From an uncultured Verrucomicrobiales bacterium (GTDB lineage: Bacteria; Verrucomicrobiota; Verrucomicrobiia; Verrucomicrobiales; DEV007), in NCBI GenBank assembly GCA_937891465.1, contig CALAHF010000163.1:1-64000 (forward strand): 64,000 bases of DNA, given 5' to 3'. The notes under the pieces are model-generated. The model was not told the origin of the DNA and made no database searches. It saw only the letters and a program-made list of their open reading frames with translations. Within the stretch, counting starts at the first letter, position 1. Every line of letters begins with the position of its first letter. Shown piece after piece: positions 37,034 to 46,304 of this stretch. The position numbers were made by a program, and so were the translations under genes.

Positions 37034-37105
37034 AAATTAAGTAAACTTCACGTTTCCTGAATATCAATCTATTACAGGTTTGCACTCGCATCGAAGGTTT
37101 CAGGC

Positions 37106-37504
37106 TCACTCGATCCAGTTCCACTCCCAAGGATCTCCTGAAATCAGTTTTGCATCCTGTGTGGTTTTCCCGGCAAGCAGAATCAGGGGATCTTCAGGAT
37201 TTCCATCGCCACCCAAAAACAAGCAAATAATGTCAGCCTGTTCATTGATTTTCCAATCAGCGTATAGCCCCATAGGAGCCCGGTCTGGTGACTTTCTTGA
37301 ATACTCCCGTTCGACGTAGGATGGAGTTCCGTATCTCTCCGAAATTTTCTTGATGAGCCTTTCAAATTGATCTCGAAAATGATCCCGAACTATTTGAAAC
37401 TCATTGGGCCCCTTCCTCCAGTCGCCGCCGTCTTCGAATAGAAGCTGAAATGCAAGATGGCTTTCCTGCTCAATCAACTTGTCGATTTTTTCATCAAGCG
37501 TCAT
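37106..37504 (-). CDS. hypothetical protein, 132 residues
   Basis: An uncharacterised soluble protein. The N-terminal 60 residues are helical and charged (E-K-I-D-K-L-I-E-Q-E-S and F-E-R-L-I-K-K-I-S-E-R-Y), and the rest is beta-rich, ending W-E-W-N-W-I-E. I chose the ATG at 37504; an in-frame start at 37528 would overlap the SDR gene. It is 20 nt downstream of that gene on the same strand. Confidence 0.65.
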   Translation of the reverse strand: MTLDEKIDKLIEQESHLAFQLLFEDGGDWRKGPNEFQIVRDHFRDQFERLIKKISERYGTPSYVEREYSRKSPDRAPMGLYADWKINEQADIICLFLGGDGNPEDPLILLAGKTTQDAKLISGDPWEWNWIE

Positions 37505-37524
37505 TTGACTCCTCAATATTCCCC

Positions 37525-38313
37525 TCATCCAATCGTTTTCTCAGGATTCCGCCCAATGAACGGATGCTGCTCGACGTCGAGAACGCTACCGCTGACAGGA
37601 CCGCTTTCTTCGCTAAGAAAATAAACGGCGGCGGCTGCAATTTCCGCGGGATCGAATATTCGACCGCTCGGCGCAAATTGTTTGCCCAACATTTTAGGCC
37701 AATCTTCAGGCAAGCCCTGATCCTTTTTGCGCTTTTTCTCGTTCTCGGTCAGAATCCAACCGGGATTGATTTGATTCACCCGCACGCCGCAGTCGCGATG
37801 CAAGGTGTCGCCGAGATTTCGCGTCATCGTCTGCAACGCACCTTTGGAAATTGAATACGGCAGGAGATCCGGCTCGCCACAATAGGCATTGACCGATCCG
37901 ATGTTAAGCACGCTCCCTTTTGTTTTTGAAAGATGAACCAGCGCGTTTTTGATCAGAAAAAACGGGACTTTCGCATTCGTGGTCATGAAATGATCCCACT
38001 TCGCTTCATCAGTCGATTCAATCCGACCGGTTCCAACCGCAGCCGCGTTATTAACCAGCGCATCGATTTTTCCAAATCGCGAAATCGCCGTTTCGATGAG
38101 TTTTTTTGACGCAAAATGTTCGGTTAAATCGGACACGAGAAAATCGGTGCGCTGACGTTCGGGATCAAGCTCCGCCCGGGTTTCCTGAGCCAGTTCGAGT
38201 TCCAGCCCGTGCAAAAACACTTCAGCCCCTTCTTCGAGGCAGCGTTTGGCAATGGCTTTTCCAATGCCGGTTGTCGAACCGGTCACGATGATCGTTTTAT
38301 CTTTAAGACGCAT
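37525..38313 (-). CDS. short-chain dehydrogenase/reductase
   Basis: A 262-residue classical SDR. The cofactor motif T-G-S-T-T-G-I-G (about 11-18), N-N-A-A and Y-S-I-S-K (catalytic Y-x-x-x-K) are visible, with Ser in N-I-G-S-V. Substrate unknown; a sugar or fatty-acyl alcohol is likely for the subfamily. The ATG at 38313 was chosen because M-R-L-K-D-K-T-I-I-V-T-G is the family start; an in-frame start at 38370 adds 19 residues that overlap the dipeptidase gene end. Confidence 0.9.
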   Translation of the reverse strand: MRLKDKTIIVTGSTTGIGKAIAKRCLEEGAEVFLHGLELELAQETRAELDPERQRTDFLVSDLTEHFASKKLIETAISRFGKIDALVNNAAAVGTGRIESTDEAKWDHFMTTNAKVPFFLIKNALVHLSKTKGSVLNIGSVNAYCGEPDLLPYSISKGALQTMTRNLGDTLHRDCGVRVNQINPGWILTENEKKRKKDQGLPEDWPKMLGKQFAPSGRIFDPAEIAAAAVYFLSEESGPVSGSVLDVEQHPFIGRNPEKTIG

Positions 38314-38360
38314 GATTCTGGCAGGAAATTGTGTCTGGAATTGGGGGCAATACGAGTTTC

Positions 38361-39443
38361 TCAGGACCACGCTTCGCTTAAGACTCTGAGGAAGTTACCG
38401 CTAAAAATACCGGCAATATCTTCTGCGCTGTAACCGCGATTTACCAGAATGCTATCCAGTTTCTGCAAATCAGCGATCGTATCGAGATCCTGCGGCCCTT
38501 GTTCTTTGCCAAACCCGCCATCAAGATCACTCCCGATTCCGCAGTGCTTCGCATTTCCCGCCAGCTGACAAATGTGATCGATGTGATCAGCGGCATGCTC
38601 GATTTTTACACCAATCGACTCCGGCGTTGTCACACCCCGCTCCCAGCTGGGAATCAACATCCACGCATCAAACACCGCCCCGAGAACCGTTCCGCGTTCG
38701 ATCAGGGCTTTGATTTGCTCATCGGAAAACTGGCGGACATCGTCGACAACCGCCCGGCAATTCGAATGACTAGCCCAAACGGGACCGTTAAAAATTTCCA
38801 GCGCTTGCCAAAAACAATCGTCATTCAGATGCGTGACATCGAGAATCATCCCAAGCTCATCCATCTTTTTCAACAAATCCGGCCCACCTTCTCTCAATCC
38901 ACCAACCGCATCATGCCCCATTGCATAGCGACCTTCCCCATAGTGAGCTGGCCCCATCGCCCGCAAACCGTAATTCCATGCCGTTTCCAAATGGTCAAGC
39001 GTTACGATCGAGTCAGCTCCTTCGAGGCTTAAAATCAGGCCGATTGGTTCGTCATTTTCCGCCGCTTTTACCGGGTCAGCCCATTTTTCCAAATGCGCGT
39101 CCAAACCGGCGAGATCTTTGATTTGCACAATCTCTCCAGCCTTCTCCATCTCCTGATACCAAGCGAGTTGCCCCTGAGTCATTGCCCAGGCTTGTTGAGG
39201 AGACTCCCAGCACGCCACGAACGAACGTGGTTTCATGCACCCGCCGATTTGAGTCCCGACACACAGCCCAATTCCACCACGACGCATGTCAGGAAAGGTG
39301 ACGGTACCACACCCCTGCCCTTTGATGCGTTGCGGCAATTCGTTTTCAATCCCGCGAATTTGTTCGGTCGGCAACCTCAGGTCGCGATTCCATTCCAGCG
39401 CGTTCATGCTGAGGTCAAGGTGGACGTCAAAGATCAAATTCAT
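38361..39443 (-). CDS. membrane dipeptidase (renal dipeptidase family M19)
   Basis: A 360-residue zinc dipeptidase of peptidase family M19. The metal-binding H-L-D follows F-D-V near the N terminus (F-D-V-H-L-D), and E in S-L-E-G-A, H in V-T-H-L, H in A-S-H-S-N and D in G-S-D-L-D-G complete the site. Relatives cleave dipeptides including D-amino acid ones. I chose the ATG at 39443, which places H-x-D eight residues from the start; the frame is open to 39482. No signal peptide is seen, so the enzyme is probably cytoplasmic. Confidence 0.9.
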   Translation of the reverse strand: MNLIFDVHLDLSMNALEWNRDLRLPTEQIRGIENELPQRIKGQGCGTVTFPDMRRGGIGLCVGTQIGGCMKPRSFVACWESPQQAWAMTQGQLAWYQEMEKAGEIVQIKDLAGLDAHLEKWADPVKAAENDEPIGLILSLEGADSIVTLDHLETAWNYGLRAMGPAHYGEGRYAMGHDAVGGLREGGPDLLKKMDELGMILDVTHLNDDCFWQALEIFNGPVWASHSNCRAVVDDVRQFSDEQIKALIERGTVLGAVFDAWMLIPSWERGVTTPESIGVKIEHAADHIDHICQLAGNAKHCGIGSDLDGGFGKEQGPQDLDTIADLQKLDSILVNRGYSAEDIAGIFSGNFLRVLSEAWS

Positions 39444-39517
39444 CGCCGTGAGGATAGCAGTAAAATTCGCGGATCGGCGCACTATTTATACCGAGAACAG
39501 GCCAGTGGTTAAACGCC

Positions 39518-41233
39518 TTATTTTCCTTCCAACTCCCAGATAGGATCGAACTCTTCGATCTTCCCCTCCTGCCCGCGTAGCATCGCATCCACCACCCGCG
39601 ACATCAGCTGCAAGCTGGGACCGTCATCCGGAAATTTGACCAATACATCGCCGAGAATTGCGGACGCTCTTCGAAACTGGCATTTCTCAAAATGATCTAA
39701 CGCCGCTTCGTATTCGTCGCGCAAATTTTCCCAGTGCTCCACCGATCCACCAGGGGGCGCGATCTCGAATAACTCAACCGGTTCTCGAATATTATTCACC
39801 CGCACGCTACACAATCGGCGTGTGTTGAATCCCCAGCTGAGATGCTCGCGAGTATTACCGGTAACTAGCAACGGCGTTCTCAAATATTTCGTCGCTCCTT
39901 GAACCCGGCTCGCCAAATTTACGGTCGTCCCCAGCGGGCCGTATTTAAATTTTCGATACGTACCGATATTTCCCACGAGCGCTTGCCCTGTATTCACGCC
40001 GATGCCAATTGCGGTCTCAGCCTTCACAATCGGACGCCACTTTTCATTGAGCGCTTCGAGCTTTCCCGAGATTTCCAAAGCCGCGTTGCAGGCCTTTTCT
40101 GCGTGGTCAGGATCCTCATTCGGCGCGCCCCACAGAGCCAGCAGCTCGTCGCCAGTGTAATCCACTAACACACCGCCATTTTCGATCACAGAGGTGGAAA
40201 ACTCACCCATCACGCCACTCAACCAGCCAATAGTTTGCTCCGGCCCGAGTCGTTCGGAGATCGTGGAAAATTTACGGATGTCGCAAAATAGAACCGTCAC
40301 CTCCGCATTGCGGGCCTTCATTTTCATCGGGTCCGGATTCCGCGCCAACTCACGAGCCAATTCCGGTGTAAAATGTTGCTCGAACACTTTTTGGCGGAGC
40401 CGTTTTTTCTCCAAGCTCGCATTGAGCCGTGCCATCAGCAGCGCCGGCCGAATCGGGCGCGACAGGAAGTCTTCCGCGCCGATTTCGATACAACGCACCG
40501 CGTCACTTTCATCCTGCAACCCCGTCACCACAATCACCGGCGTCTGCCGCAAGTGTCCCGAATCGTGGAGAGATTCGAGCACTTCAAAACCATCTTTTCG
40601 CGGCATCTGAATATCCAGCAGAACCGCGTCATAATCATCCGCGCGAATTTTTTCGAGCGCATCCTCTCCATCTACCGCAAATGACAATTTGTGACCATAC
40701 GGTTCGAGCAAGCGTGCCATCAACTCCCGATTCTCCGGATCATCATCTGCTACCAACAATTTCCCAGGCCGATGTTCGTCATTCGAGCGGGAAAGCGGAC
40801 GAATCTCATCAGGCGCGGGTTCTGGCTTCTGAGCAACTTCAGCATCCGCCGTGGCGGTTGCGTTCCGGCCCGATTGATTAATCAATTTCAGGCAGATTTC
40901 CGCCGATTTTTCCACGTAAGCAATAATTTCGCTGAACTGCTCCGCATCTTTTTCAATCCCGATAAATTGGATGGGCAGGAGAATTTTGTTCAGCTGGTTT
41001 TTTGCATCATGCCGGGACGCTTTTAAAGCAGCTGCATCGCTCACCTCAAAAAACCACCTCTCGAGATTCTCCAAAAACAGCCCGCTCGCTTCCGTCAATT
41101 TCTCTGCATCCGGTAAAATAGGTGAGTCCTCTGCCAACTCTGCAACAATCCGCTTCTTTAAGATCGCGCACGACTCAAAGAGCTGCCTGGCATTCGGCTG
41201 CAAGGAATCAAAAAGTGAATTTTCGGCGGACAT
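39518..41233 (-). CDS. response regulator-adenylate/guanylate cyclase with orphan H-box helix
   Basis: A 571-residue signalling protein. The N-terminal 130 residues are helical and contain R-H-D-A-K-N-Q-L-N-K-I-L at about 74-85, which resembles the phosphoacceptor H-box of histidine kinases, but no ATPase domain follows. A receiver domain spans about 158-275 (D-D-D at 163-165, phosphorylation site D207 in L-L-D-I-Q-M-P). The class III cyclase domain follows, with metal Asp in F-C-D-I-R-K-F and Y-T-G-D-E-L-L. The C terminus holds a helical extension. Phosphorylation would control second-messenger synthesis. Confidence 0.9.
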   Translation of the reverse strand: MSAENSLFDSLQPNARQLFESCAILKKRIVAELAEDSPILPDAEKLTEASGLFLENLERWFFEVSDAAALKASRHDAKNQLNKILLPIQFIGIEKDAEQFSEIIAYVEKSAEICLKLINQSGRNATATADAEVAQKPEPAPDEIRPLSRSNDEHRPGKLLVADDDPENRELMARLLEPYGHKLSFAVDGEDALEKIRADDYDAVLLDIQMPRKDGFEVLESLHDSGHLRQTPVIVVTGLQDESDAVRCIEIGAEDFLSRPIRPALLMARLNASLEKKRLRQKVFEQHFTPELARELARNPDPMKMKARNAEVTVLFCDIRKFSTISERLGPEQTIGWLSGVMGEFSTSVIENGGVLVDYTGDELLALWGAPNEDPDHAEKACNAALEISGKLEALNEKWRPIVKAETAIGIGVNTGQALVGNIGTYRKFKYGPLGTTVNLASRVQGATKYLRTPLLVTGNTREHLSWGFNTRRLCSVRVNNIREPVELFEIAPPGGSVEHWENLRDEYEAALDHFEKCQFRRASAILGDVLVKFPDDGPSLQLMSRVVDAMLRGQEGKIEEFDPIWELEGK

Positions 41234-41332
41234 AAACAGTTCTGGAACATACTTCGTTTCTTTGCGATTTCACCTCATCGCGTTTCGAATCAGTTTTGAC
41301 CGTTTCATTTCAGCCTGTCACTCTTTTTAATC

Positions 41333-42661
41333 ATGAACCGCTCAAAATCCCGCCGCTCTTTCCTGAAAACCTCAGCTCTCGCTGCACCCTATATTGGTTG
41401 GAAAACCGCGGCGCATGGAGTTGGCCCAAACGATACTGTTCATCTCGCCAGCTTCGGAGGCGGTGGGCGCGCAGCTTCCGATCTCGCGGGTTTTGGCGGT
41501 ATAAAGGGCACTAAGATCGTTGCATTTTGTGATCTTGATCAGCGGCGCTCGGTTAAATCATTCCAGAAATTCCCCGACGCCAAATACTATTCTGACTGGC
41601 GGGAGATGCTGGAGAAAGAAGCCGATAACTTCGTGGGAACCGGTTGCGGCGTCCCCGATCACATGCACGCGCCGATGGCGCTCAGCGCGATGGAGCTTGG
41701 CAAACATGTTTACGTTCAAAAGCCCCTCACGCGCACACTTTACGAAGCACGGCGACTTCGCGATGTCGCGGCAGAAAAGAAGCTCGTGACGCAAATGGGA
41801 AATCAACACGGCTCAAAAAGCAGTAATTTGACCACCGTAAAAATTCTTCAGGAAGGCATCATTGGCACCGTAAAATCAATCCATTCCATCAATGCCAAAA
41901 AATGGGGCTCGATGGATGCTCTACCTGATCGCGACGATGCGATTCCGGCTGGCTTCGATTGGGATTCATGGGTGGGCGTTCAAGCCGACCGAAAATTTAT
42001 CAAGGGCGAATACCATCCTTCAAACTGGCGAAAGCGGCTTGATTTTGGAACGACCACGCTTGGCGACATGGGGTGCCACATTTTTCATCCCTGGTTCAAA
42101 GGCCTCGGTGATCCCACTCCGCTCAGCGTCATTTCCCACGGCCCCGGTCCGGTTGATGAACACAGCTGGCCAGTGAATTGCAGCGTTACTTGGAAATTTT
42201 CCGCCAAACAAGGCGACTTCGAAGCGACTTGGTATGACGGCGACGAAATCCCCTCCGACGAAATCGCCGCTGCGGTGGGTGGACGCGAGGACGTCACGAA
42301 AAACGGAAGCATCATCATCGGGACCAACGGCGCTTTGCTCGTCCCACACGCCAGCAAAAATCCACCGATGCTGTTCCGCGATGGCGTCGCCGTTCCCGAT
42401 GCCTTCGAAATCCTTCCCGATCACAATCATTTCCAAAATTGGATTGATGACATTCGAGCGGACGGAGCAAACGGAACCGTTTCCCAATTCTCCCATGCCG
42501 GCCCCGTCACCGAGGCTGTTTTGCTTGGCACAACAGCAATTCGCGTTCCCGGAGAAACCCTCGAATGGGATGCCGCGAAATGTCAGTTCAAAAATTCGGA
42601 AGCTGCCAATGCCCTCGTAAAACCAACCTATCGAAAAGGCTGGGAAATCCCCAATTTATGA
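41333..42661 (+). CDS. Gfo/Idh/MocA family oxidoreductase, Tat-exported
   Basis: A 442-residue oxidoreductase with a Tat signal S-R-R-S-F-L-K at about residues 6-12. A nucleotide-binding domain with G-G-G-G-R-A and F-C-D-L-D is followed by the conserved Y-V-Q-K-P-L-T (the lysine-proline pair that binds cofactor and substrate) and an alpha/beta substrate domain. Such exported members oxidise or isomerise sugars and often carry bound NADP. The stop codon overlaps a 43-nt repeat. The C-terminal fragment at 63570 belongs to the same broad family. Confidence 0.88.
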   Translation: MNRSKSRRSFLKTSALAAPYIGWKTAAHGVGPNDTVHLASFGGGGRAASDLAGFGGIKGTKIVAFCDLDQRRSVKSFQKFPDAKYYSDWREMLEKEADNFVGTGCGVPDHMHAPMALSAMELGKHVYVQKPLTRTLYEARRLRDVAAEKKLVTQMGNQHGSKSSNLTTVKILQEGIIGTVKSIHSINAKKWGSMDALPDRDDAIPAGFDWDSWVGVQADRKFIKGEYHPSNWRKRLDFGTTTLGDMGCHIFHPWFKGLGDPTPLSVISHGPGPVDEHSWPVNCSVTWKFSAKQGDFEATWYDGDEIPSDEIAAAVGGREDVTKNGSIIIGTNGALLVPHASKNPPMLFRDGVAVPDAFEILPDHNHFQNWIDDIRADGANGTVSQFSHAGPVTEAVLLGTTAIRVPGETLEWDAAKCQFKNSEAANALVKPTYRKGWEIPNL

Positions 42662-42701
42662 ACCAATAAGGTTCGTTCATCGAACAGACAGGGCACGTTC
42701 A
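42659..42701. repeat. 43-nt palindromic element overlapping a stop codon, copy 8
   Basis: Left arm TGAACCAATAAGGT (42659-42672), centre TCGTTCATCGAACAG (identical to that of the copy at 56906), right arm ACAGGGCACGTTCA (42688-42701). The right arm carries CAGGG where other copies have CCCTG, so it pairs poorly. The first three bases are the stop codon of the oxidoreductase. Confidence 0.68.
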
Positions 42702-42713
42702 AAACAGCTTTTT

Positions 42714-42755
42714 GATCCAACAGGGGTGCTTGGTCAAATCAACAGGGTTCGATCG
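42714..42755. repeat. 43-nt-family element, copy 9, in tandem with copy 8
   Basis: GATCCAACAGGGG at 42714-42726 and ACAGGGTTCGATCG at 42742-42755 mark the arms. As in the copy just upstream, the right arm has the core flipped. The outer GATC/GATC bases match other copies of the GATC subtype. The rest of the gap to the sigma factor gene (42756-42823) is AT-rich and shows no further repeat. Confidence 0.6.
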
Positions 42756-42823
42756 TGGACTTAAAAAACATTTAAAAAAATCGTAAGATAATCCAGAACC
42801 CAACATTTTAGGGAAACCCTGCA

Positions 42824-43375
42824 ATGTCTGCTTTGGCACAAAACGACGATTCCGAATTTCAAATGCTCATGAAAGAGCATCGCACCCAGATCCACGCCTA
42901 CTTAATTGCGATTCTCGGAAACACAGCAGATGCGGAAGACGTGTTGCAAGGTGCCATGATGCTCGTTTGGGACAAACGCTCCGACTTCGAAATCGGGACG
43001 AATTTTGGAGCATGGGCGAGAAAAGTTGCTTGGTTTCAGGCTCAAAATTTTATCCGAAAACGCACTGCGCGTGGGGAAACGCCACTGATCGACGAATCAA
43101 TGATAGTGGCTACGAACGAGCGGATCGACGAACGCGAACTGGAATTTACCCGTCATCGAAGAGCCCTGCGGTTGTGTCTCGAAAAATTACCAGATCGGCA
43201 ACGCGAAGTCGTGGAAGGCCGGTTTTTTGCCACAAAATCGGTCGAAGAAATCGCTGATGCTATGGGAATGAAAGCCAATGCTATTTCCCAACTGATCTTT
43301 CGAGCGAAGTCGAATCTGGTGGATTGCGTGAAGCGGGAATCGCGTTCCAACGCGGATAGTCTGAGAGAAATTTGA
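42824..43375 (+). CDS. ECF sigma factor (Rhodopirellula/Verrucomicrobium type)
   Basis: A 183-residue sigma-70 family factor with region 2 at about 15-85 (D-A-E-D-V-L-Q-G, V-W-D-K-R, F-G-A-W-A) and region 4 at about 120-170 (L-P-D-R-Q-R-E-V-V-E-G-R-F and S-V-E-E-I-A-D-A-M-G). It would guide RNA polymerase to a dedicated set of promoters under envelope stress or substrate signals. The next gene starts one nucleotide after the TGA (TGA-A-ATG) and begins with a domain that looks like its anti-sigma factor, so the two are expressed together. Confidence 0.92.
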   Translation: MSALAQNDDSEFQMLMKEHRTQIHAYLIAILGNTADAEDVLQGAMMLVWDKRSDFEIGTNFGAWARKVAWFQAQNFIRKRTARGETPLIDESMIVATNERIDERELEFTRHRRALRLCLEKLPDRQREVVEGRFFATKSVEEIADAMGMKANAISQLIFRAKSNLVDCVKRESRSNADSLREI

Positions 43376-43376
43376 A

Positions 43377-46301
43377 ATGAAAACGGACTCTGAAATTTTG
43401 GATCAAAACATCCAACAAGCTCTCGCTGGCGAATTGTCCGCTACTGAACGGGCGGCTTTAAAACAACTGCTCGCGGTTGATCCTGCAGCGATGGATCGCT
43501 ATTTGGAATTCTGCGAAATGGAAGCGTGGCTTTCAGCTCCCGCAGCTGAAAATGAAAATGTCGTGATCGAAATGCCGACAGCTGAGATGTCGCCAACTCA
43601 CAGCTCATCGATTCTAAAATGGGCAGGGCTCGCTGCTGCGATCGCAATGGGATTAGGCGTAGCCTTTTGGATTGGGAAAAAAGAAGCTCCTTCGAATTCT
43701 CCGCAAATTGCAGAAACAGAACCTCAGTCCCCAATAAAAAAACAACCCACGGCCTCAAAGCCGAACACCGAAAAGGTGATTCCAATCTATGCACAAAGTC
43801 TGAAACACCCTGCGGGCAAAGGTAAACTCCAGGGCGGCGTGCCGGATGGTGAACTTGTCGAAAAGATCCCCGAAACCATTTCGTTCAACCGTCACGTTCG
43901 CGGAATTCTTTCGGAAAATTGCTTTCACTGCCACGGCCCTGATGCAAACAAACGAAAAGCCGAATTGCGTTTGGATGAACGCGAGGCGGCCGTCGATTCG
44001 CTGTCTCCTGGTAACTCGGCAACGAGTGAGTTGGTGGCACGACTTTTTTCCGATGATGCGGATGAATTGATGCCGCCGCCGGAATCGAACCGACACCTCA
44101 CGCAAGGCCAGCGGGAGATTTTAAAACGATGGATTGAACAAGGCGCGAAGTATGAAGGCCACTGGGCTTATGAGCCTCCGGCTCGAACATCGAACATCGA
44201 ACTTCCAACGCCGAACATCAGACGGGAAAACGCGATCGACTTTTTTGTGAAGCTTCGACTGGATGAGGAAGCGTTGGGTTTTTCTGAAGAGGCAGATCGG
44301 CGGACGTTGATCCGGAGGTTGTCACTAGACCTGATCGGGCTGCCGCCAACGGTTGCTGAACTTGATGCGTTTCTCACAGATGAATCAGCGGATGCTTATG
44401 AAAAAGTGGTCGACCGCTTGATGGCATCGCCGCACTACGGAGAGCGAATGGTGCTGCCGTGGCTGGACGCGGCGCGGTATGCGGACTCAAACGGATTTCA
44501 GGGCGATGGTGATCGTCACCAATATATTTGGCGAGACTGGGTCGTAAATGCGATGAACTCCAACATGCCGTTTGATCAATTTACGGTCGAACAAATTGCG
44601 GGTGATCTGTTTCCAAATCCAACGCAGGATCAACTTATCGCGACGGGATTTAATAGAAACCACGTGATCAACGGAGAAGGCGGCGCGATTGCCGAAGAGC
44701 AACGAAACAACACGGTTTTTGATCGCGTGGATACAACGGCGACTACTTTTCTAGGGCTGACGCTTGCCTGCGCACAATGCCACGATCACAAATACGATGC
44801 GCTGAGTCAGGTCGACTATTACCGGTTCTTCGCCTACTTCAATCAGCTTCCAGAAAGCGGAAAAGTAGATCGCCGACTGGGCCGCGTCATGGTCGGCAAT
44901 CCAGCGATCGACATTGCAACCGATGAACAACTCGTGCATCGAAAAGCTTTGGACAAAACGATCTCTGCTTCAAAAAAAGCGATCCGCGACAATCAAACGG
45001 CGATCGATGTCGAGGTCACAAAATGGTGGAAGTCGTTGCCGAAAGATAAAGTTCCAGAGAAATTGAAACCAGTGATCGGCCGCGAGTTCGCAACGTTTGA
45101 TGGATACAATCAGGGCTACGCTCGTGAAGGGTATTTGCGGAGTTCGTCCAATCCCGAATGGAAAAAATGGCAACGTGATTTGGATCAATCGACGAAGGGG
45201 CGCGATGCGCTGATGAAGCAAATGAAAGTCGTCATGGTGATGGGCGAACTGGAAGGCGATAAGAAGCGAAAGACTCATTTATTCCTCCGCGGCGACTACG
45301 AATCGCACGGCGAAGAAGTTCAGCCGGGAGTTCCTGAAGCGCTTCATAATTTGCCGAGTGACGCCCCTGCAAACCGAATGGCGTTGGCAAAATGGCTCGT
45401 GTCCGAAGAAAATCCGCTAACCTCGCGCGTCATTGTAAATCGTTATTGGCAGCATTATTTCGGAATCGGCTTGGTAAAAACCTCGGAGGATTTTGGCGTG
45501 CAAGGTGAGCAGCCATCGCATCCGGAATTGCTCGATTGGCTGGCCGTAGAATTCCGTGAAAGCGGCTGGAACGTGAAGCACATGCACAAGCTGATCGTGA
45601 TGAGCCGAACCTATCGACAGAGTTCAAACGTTCCGTCAGAGATGCTGGATCGCGATCCCGAAAATCGGTTACTTTCTCGCGCAACACGCTTTCGATTACC
45701 ATCCATGTTGCTGCGAGATCAGGCGCTGCAATTGAGCGGACTGTTAAAAGACGAAGTCGGAGGAGCGCCCGTTTATCCGTATCAGCCCGAAGGCTTGTGG
45801 CATGAATTCAGTTACGAAAAATTCAAATACACGCCGGATCATGGTGACAAATTATATCGTCGAAGTCTCTACACATTTTGGCGTAGAACAATCGGCCCAC
45901 CGAATATTTTCGACGCCGCAAACCGTCAGGTTTGTATGGTCAAGCCATCGCGAACAAACACACCGCTGCACGCACTCACGACGCTGAATGACCCAACCTA
46001 TGTCGAAGCTGCTCGGGTTTGGGCAGAAAAAATGGCGAAAACAGGCGACGCCGAAAAAGGAATTCGAGATGCCTTCCTGAAAGCAACGGGACGCGAGATC
46101 CTAGACAACGAGCTGGCAATTCTAAAACGGACCCTGACAAAAGCCCGCGACAATTTCGGAAGCAACGAAGCCGCCGCAAAAGAGCTTCTAACCGTTGGCG
46201 AAATGAAAGCCGATGGCGCGATCGACGCCGCAGAACTCGCTAGCTTTGCGCAAGTCGCACAGCTGATTTTAAATTTGGATGAAGTTTTAAATCGCGAATA
46301 G
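43377..46301 (+). CDS. anti-sigma-like domain fused through a membrane segment to PSCyt1-DUF1549-DUF1553
   Basis: A 974-residue fusion. Residues 1-60 are a helical, acidic domain ([26 protein letters not shown]) of the type found in cytoplasmic anti-sigma factors of this phylum. One membrane segment follows at about 79-100. The periplasmic part begins with a cytochrome c domain, haem motif C-F-H-C-H at 182-186, then DUF1549 (about 265-500) and DUF1553 (about 640-940), as in the free-standing protein at 6516 but without a discoidin domain. The preceding ECF sigma gene and the following DUF1501 gene complete the operon. A sensor that signals from the periplasmic enzyme to the sigma factor is the direct inference. 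Confidence 0.88.
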   Translation: MKTDSEILDQNIQQALAGELSATERAALKQLLAVDPAAMDRYLEFCEMEAWLSAPAAENENVVIEMPTAEMSPTHSSSILKWAGLAAAIAMGLGVAFWIGKKEAPSNSPQIAETEPQSPIKKQPTASKPNTEKVIPIYAQSLKHPAGKGKLQGGVPDGELVEKIPETISFNRHVRGILSENCFHCHGPDANKRKAELRLDEREAAVDSLSPGNSATSELVARLFSDDADELMPPPESNRHLTQGQREILKRWIEQGAKYEGHWAYEPPARTSNIELPTPNIRRENAIDFFVKLRLDEEALGFSEEADRRTLIRRLSLDLIGLPPTVAELDAFLTDESADAYEKVVDRLMASPHYGERMVLPWLDAARYADSNGFQGDGDRHQYIWRDWVVNAMNSNMPFDQFTVEQIAGDLFPNPTQDQLIATGFNRNHVINGEGGAIAEEQRNNTVFDRVDTTATTFLGLTLACAQCHDHKYDALSQVDYYRFFAYFNQLPESGKVDRRLGRVMVGNPAIDIATDEQLVHRKALDKTISASKKAIRDNQTAIDVEVTKWWKSLPKDKVPEKLKPVIGREFATFDGYNQGYAREGYLRSSSNPEWKKWQRDLDQSTKGRDALMKQMKVVMVMGELEGDKKRKTHLFLRGDYESHGEEVQPGVPEALHNLPSDAPANRMALAKWLVSEENPLTSRVIVNRYWQHYFGIGLVKTSEDFGVQGEQPSHPELLDWLAVEFRESGWNVKHMHKLIVMSRTYRQSSNVPSEMLDRDPENRLLSRATRFRLPSMLLRDQALQLSGLLKDEVGGAPVYPYQPEGLWHEFSYEKFKYTPDHGDKLYRRSLYTFWRRTIGPPNIFDAANRQVCMVKPSRTNTPLHALTTLNDPTYVEAARVWAEKMAKTGDAEKGIRDAFLKATGREILDNELAILKRTLTKARDNFGSNEAAAKELLTVGEMKADGAIDAAELASFAQVAQLILNLDEVLNRE

Positions 46302-46304
46302 AAA

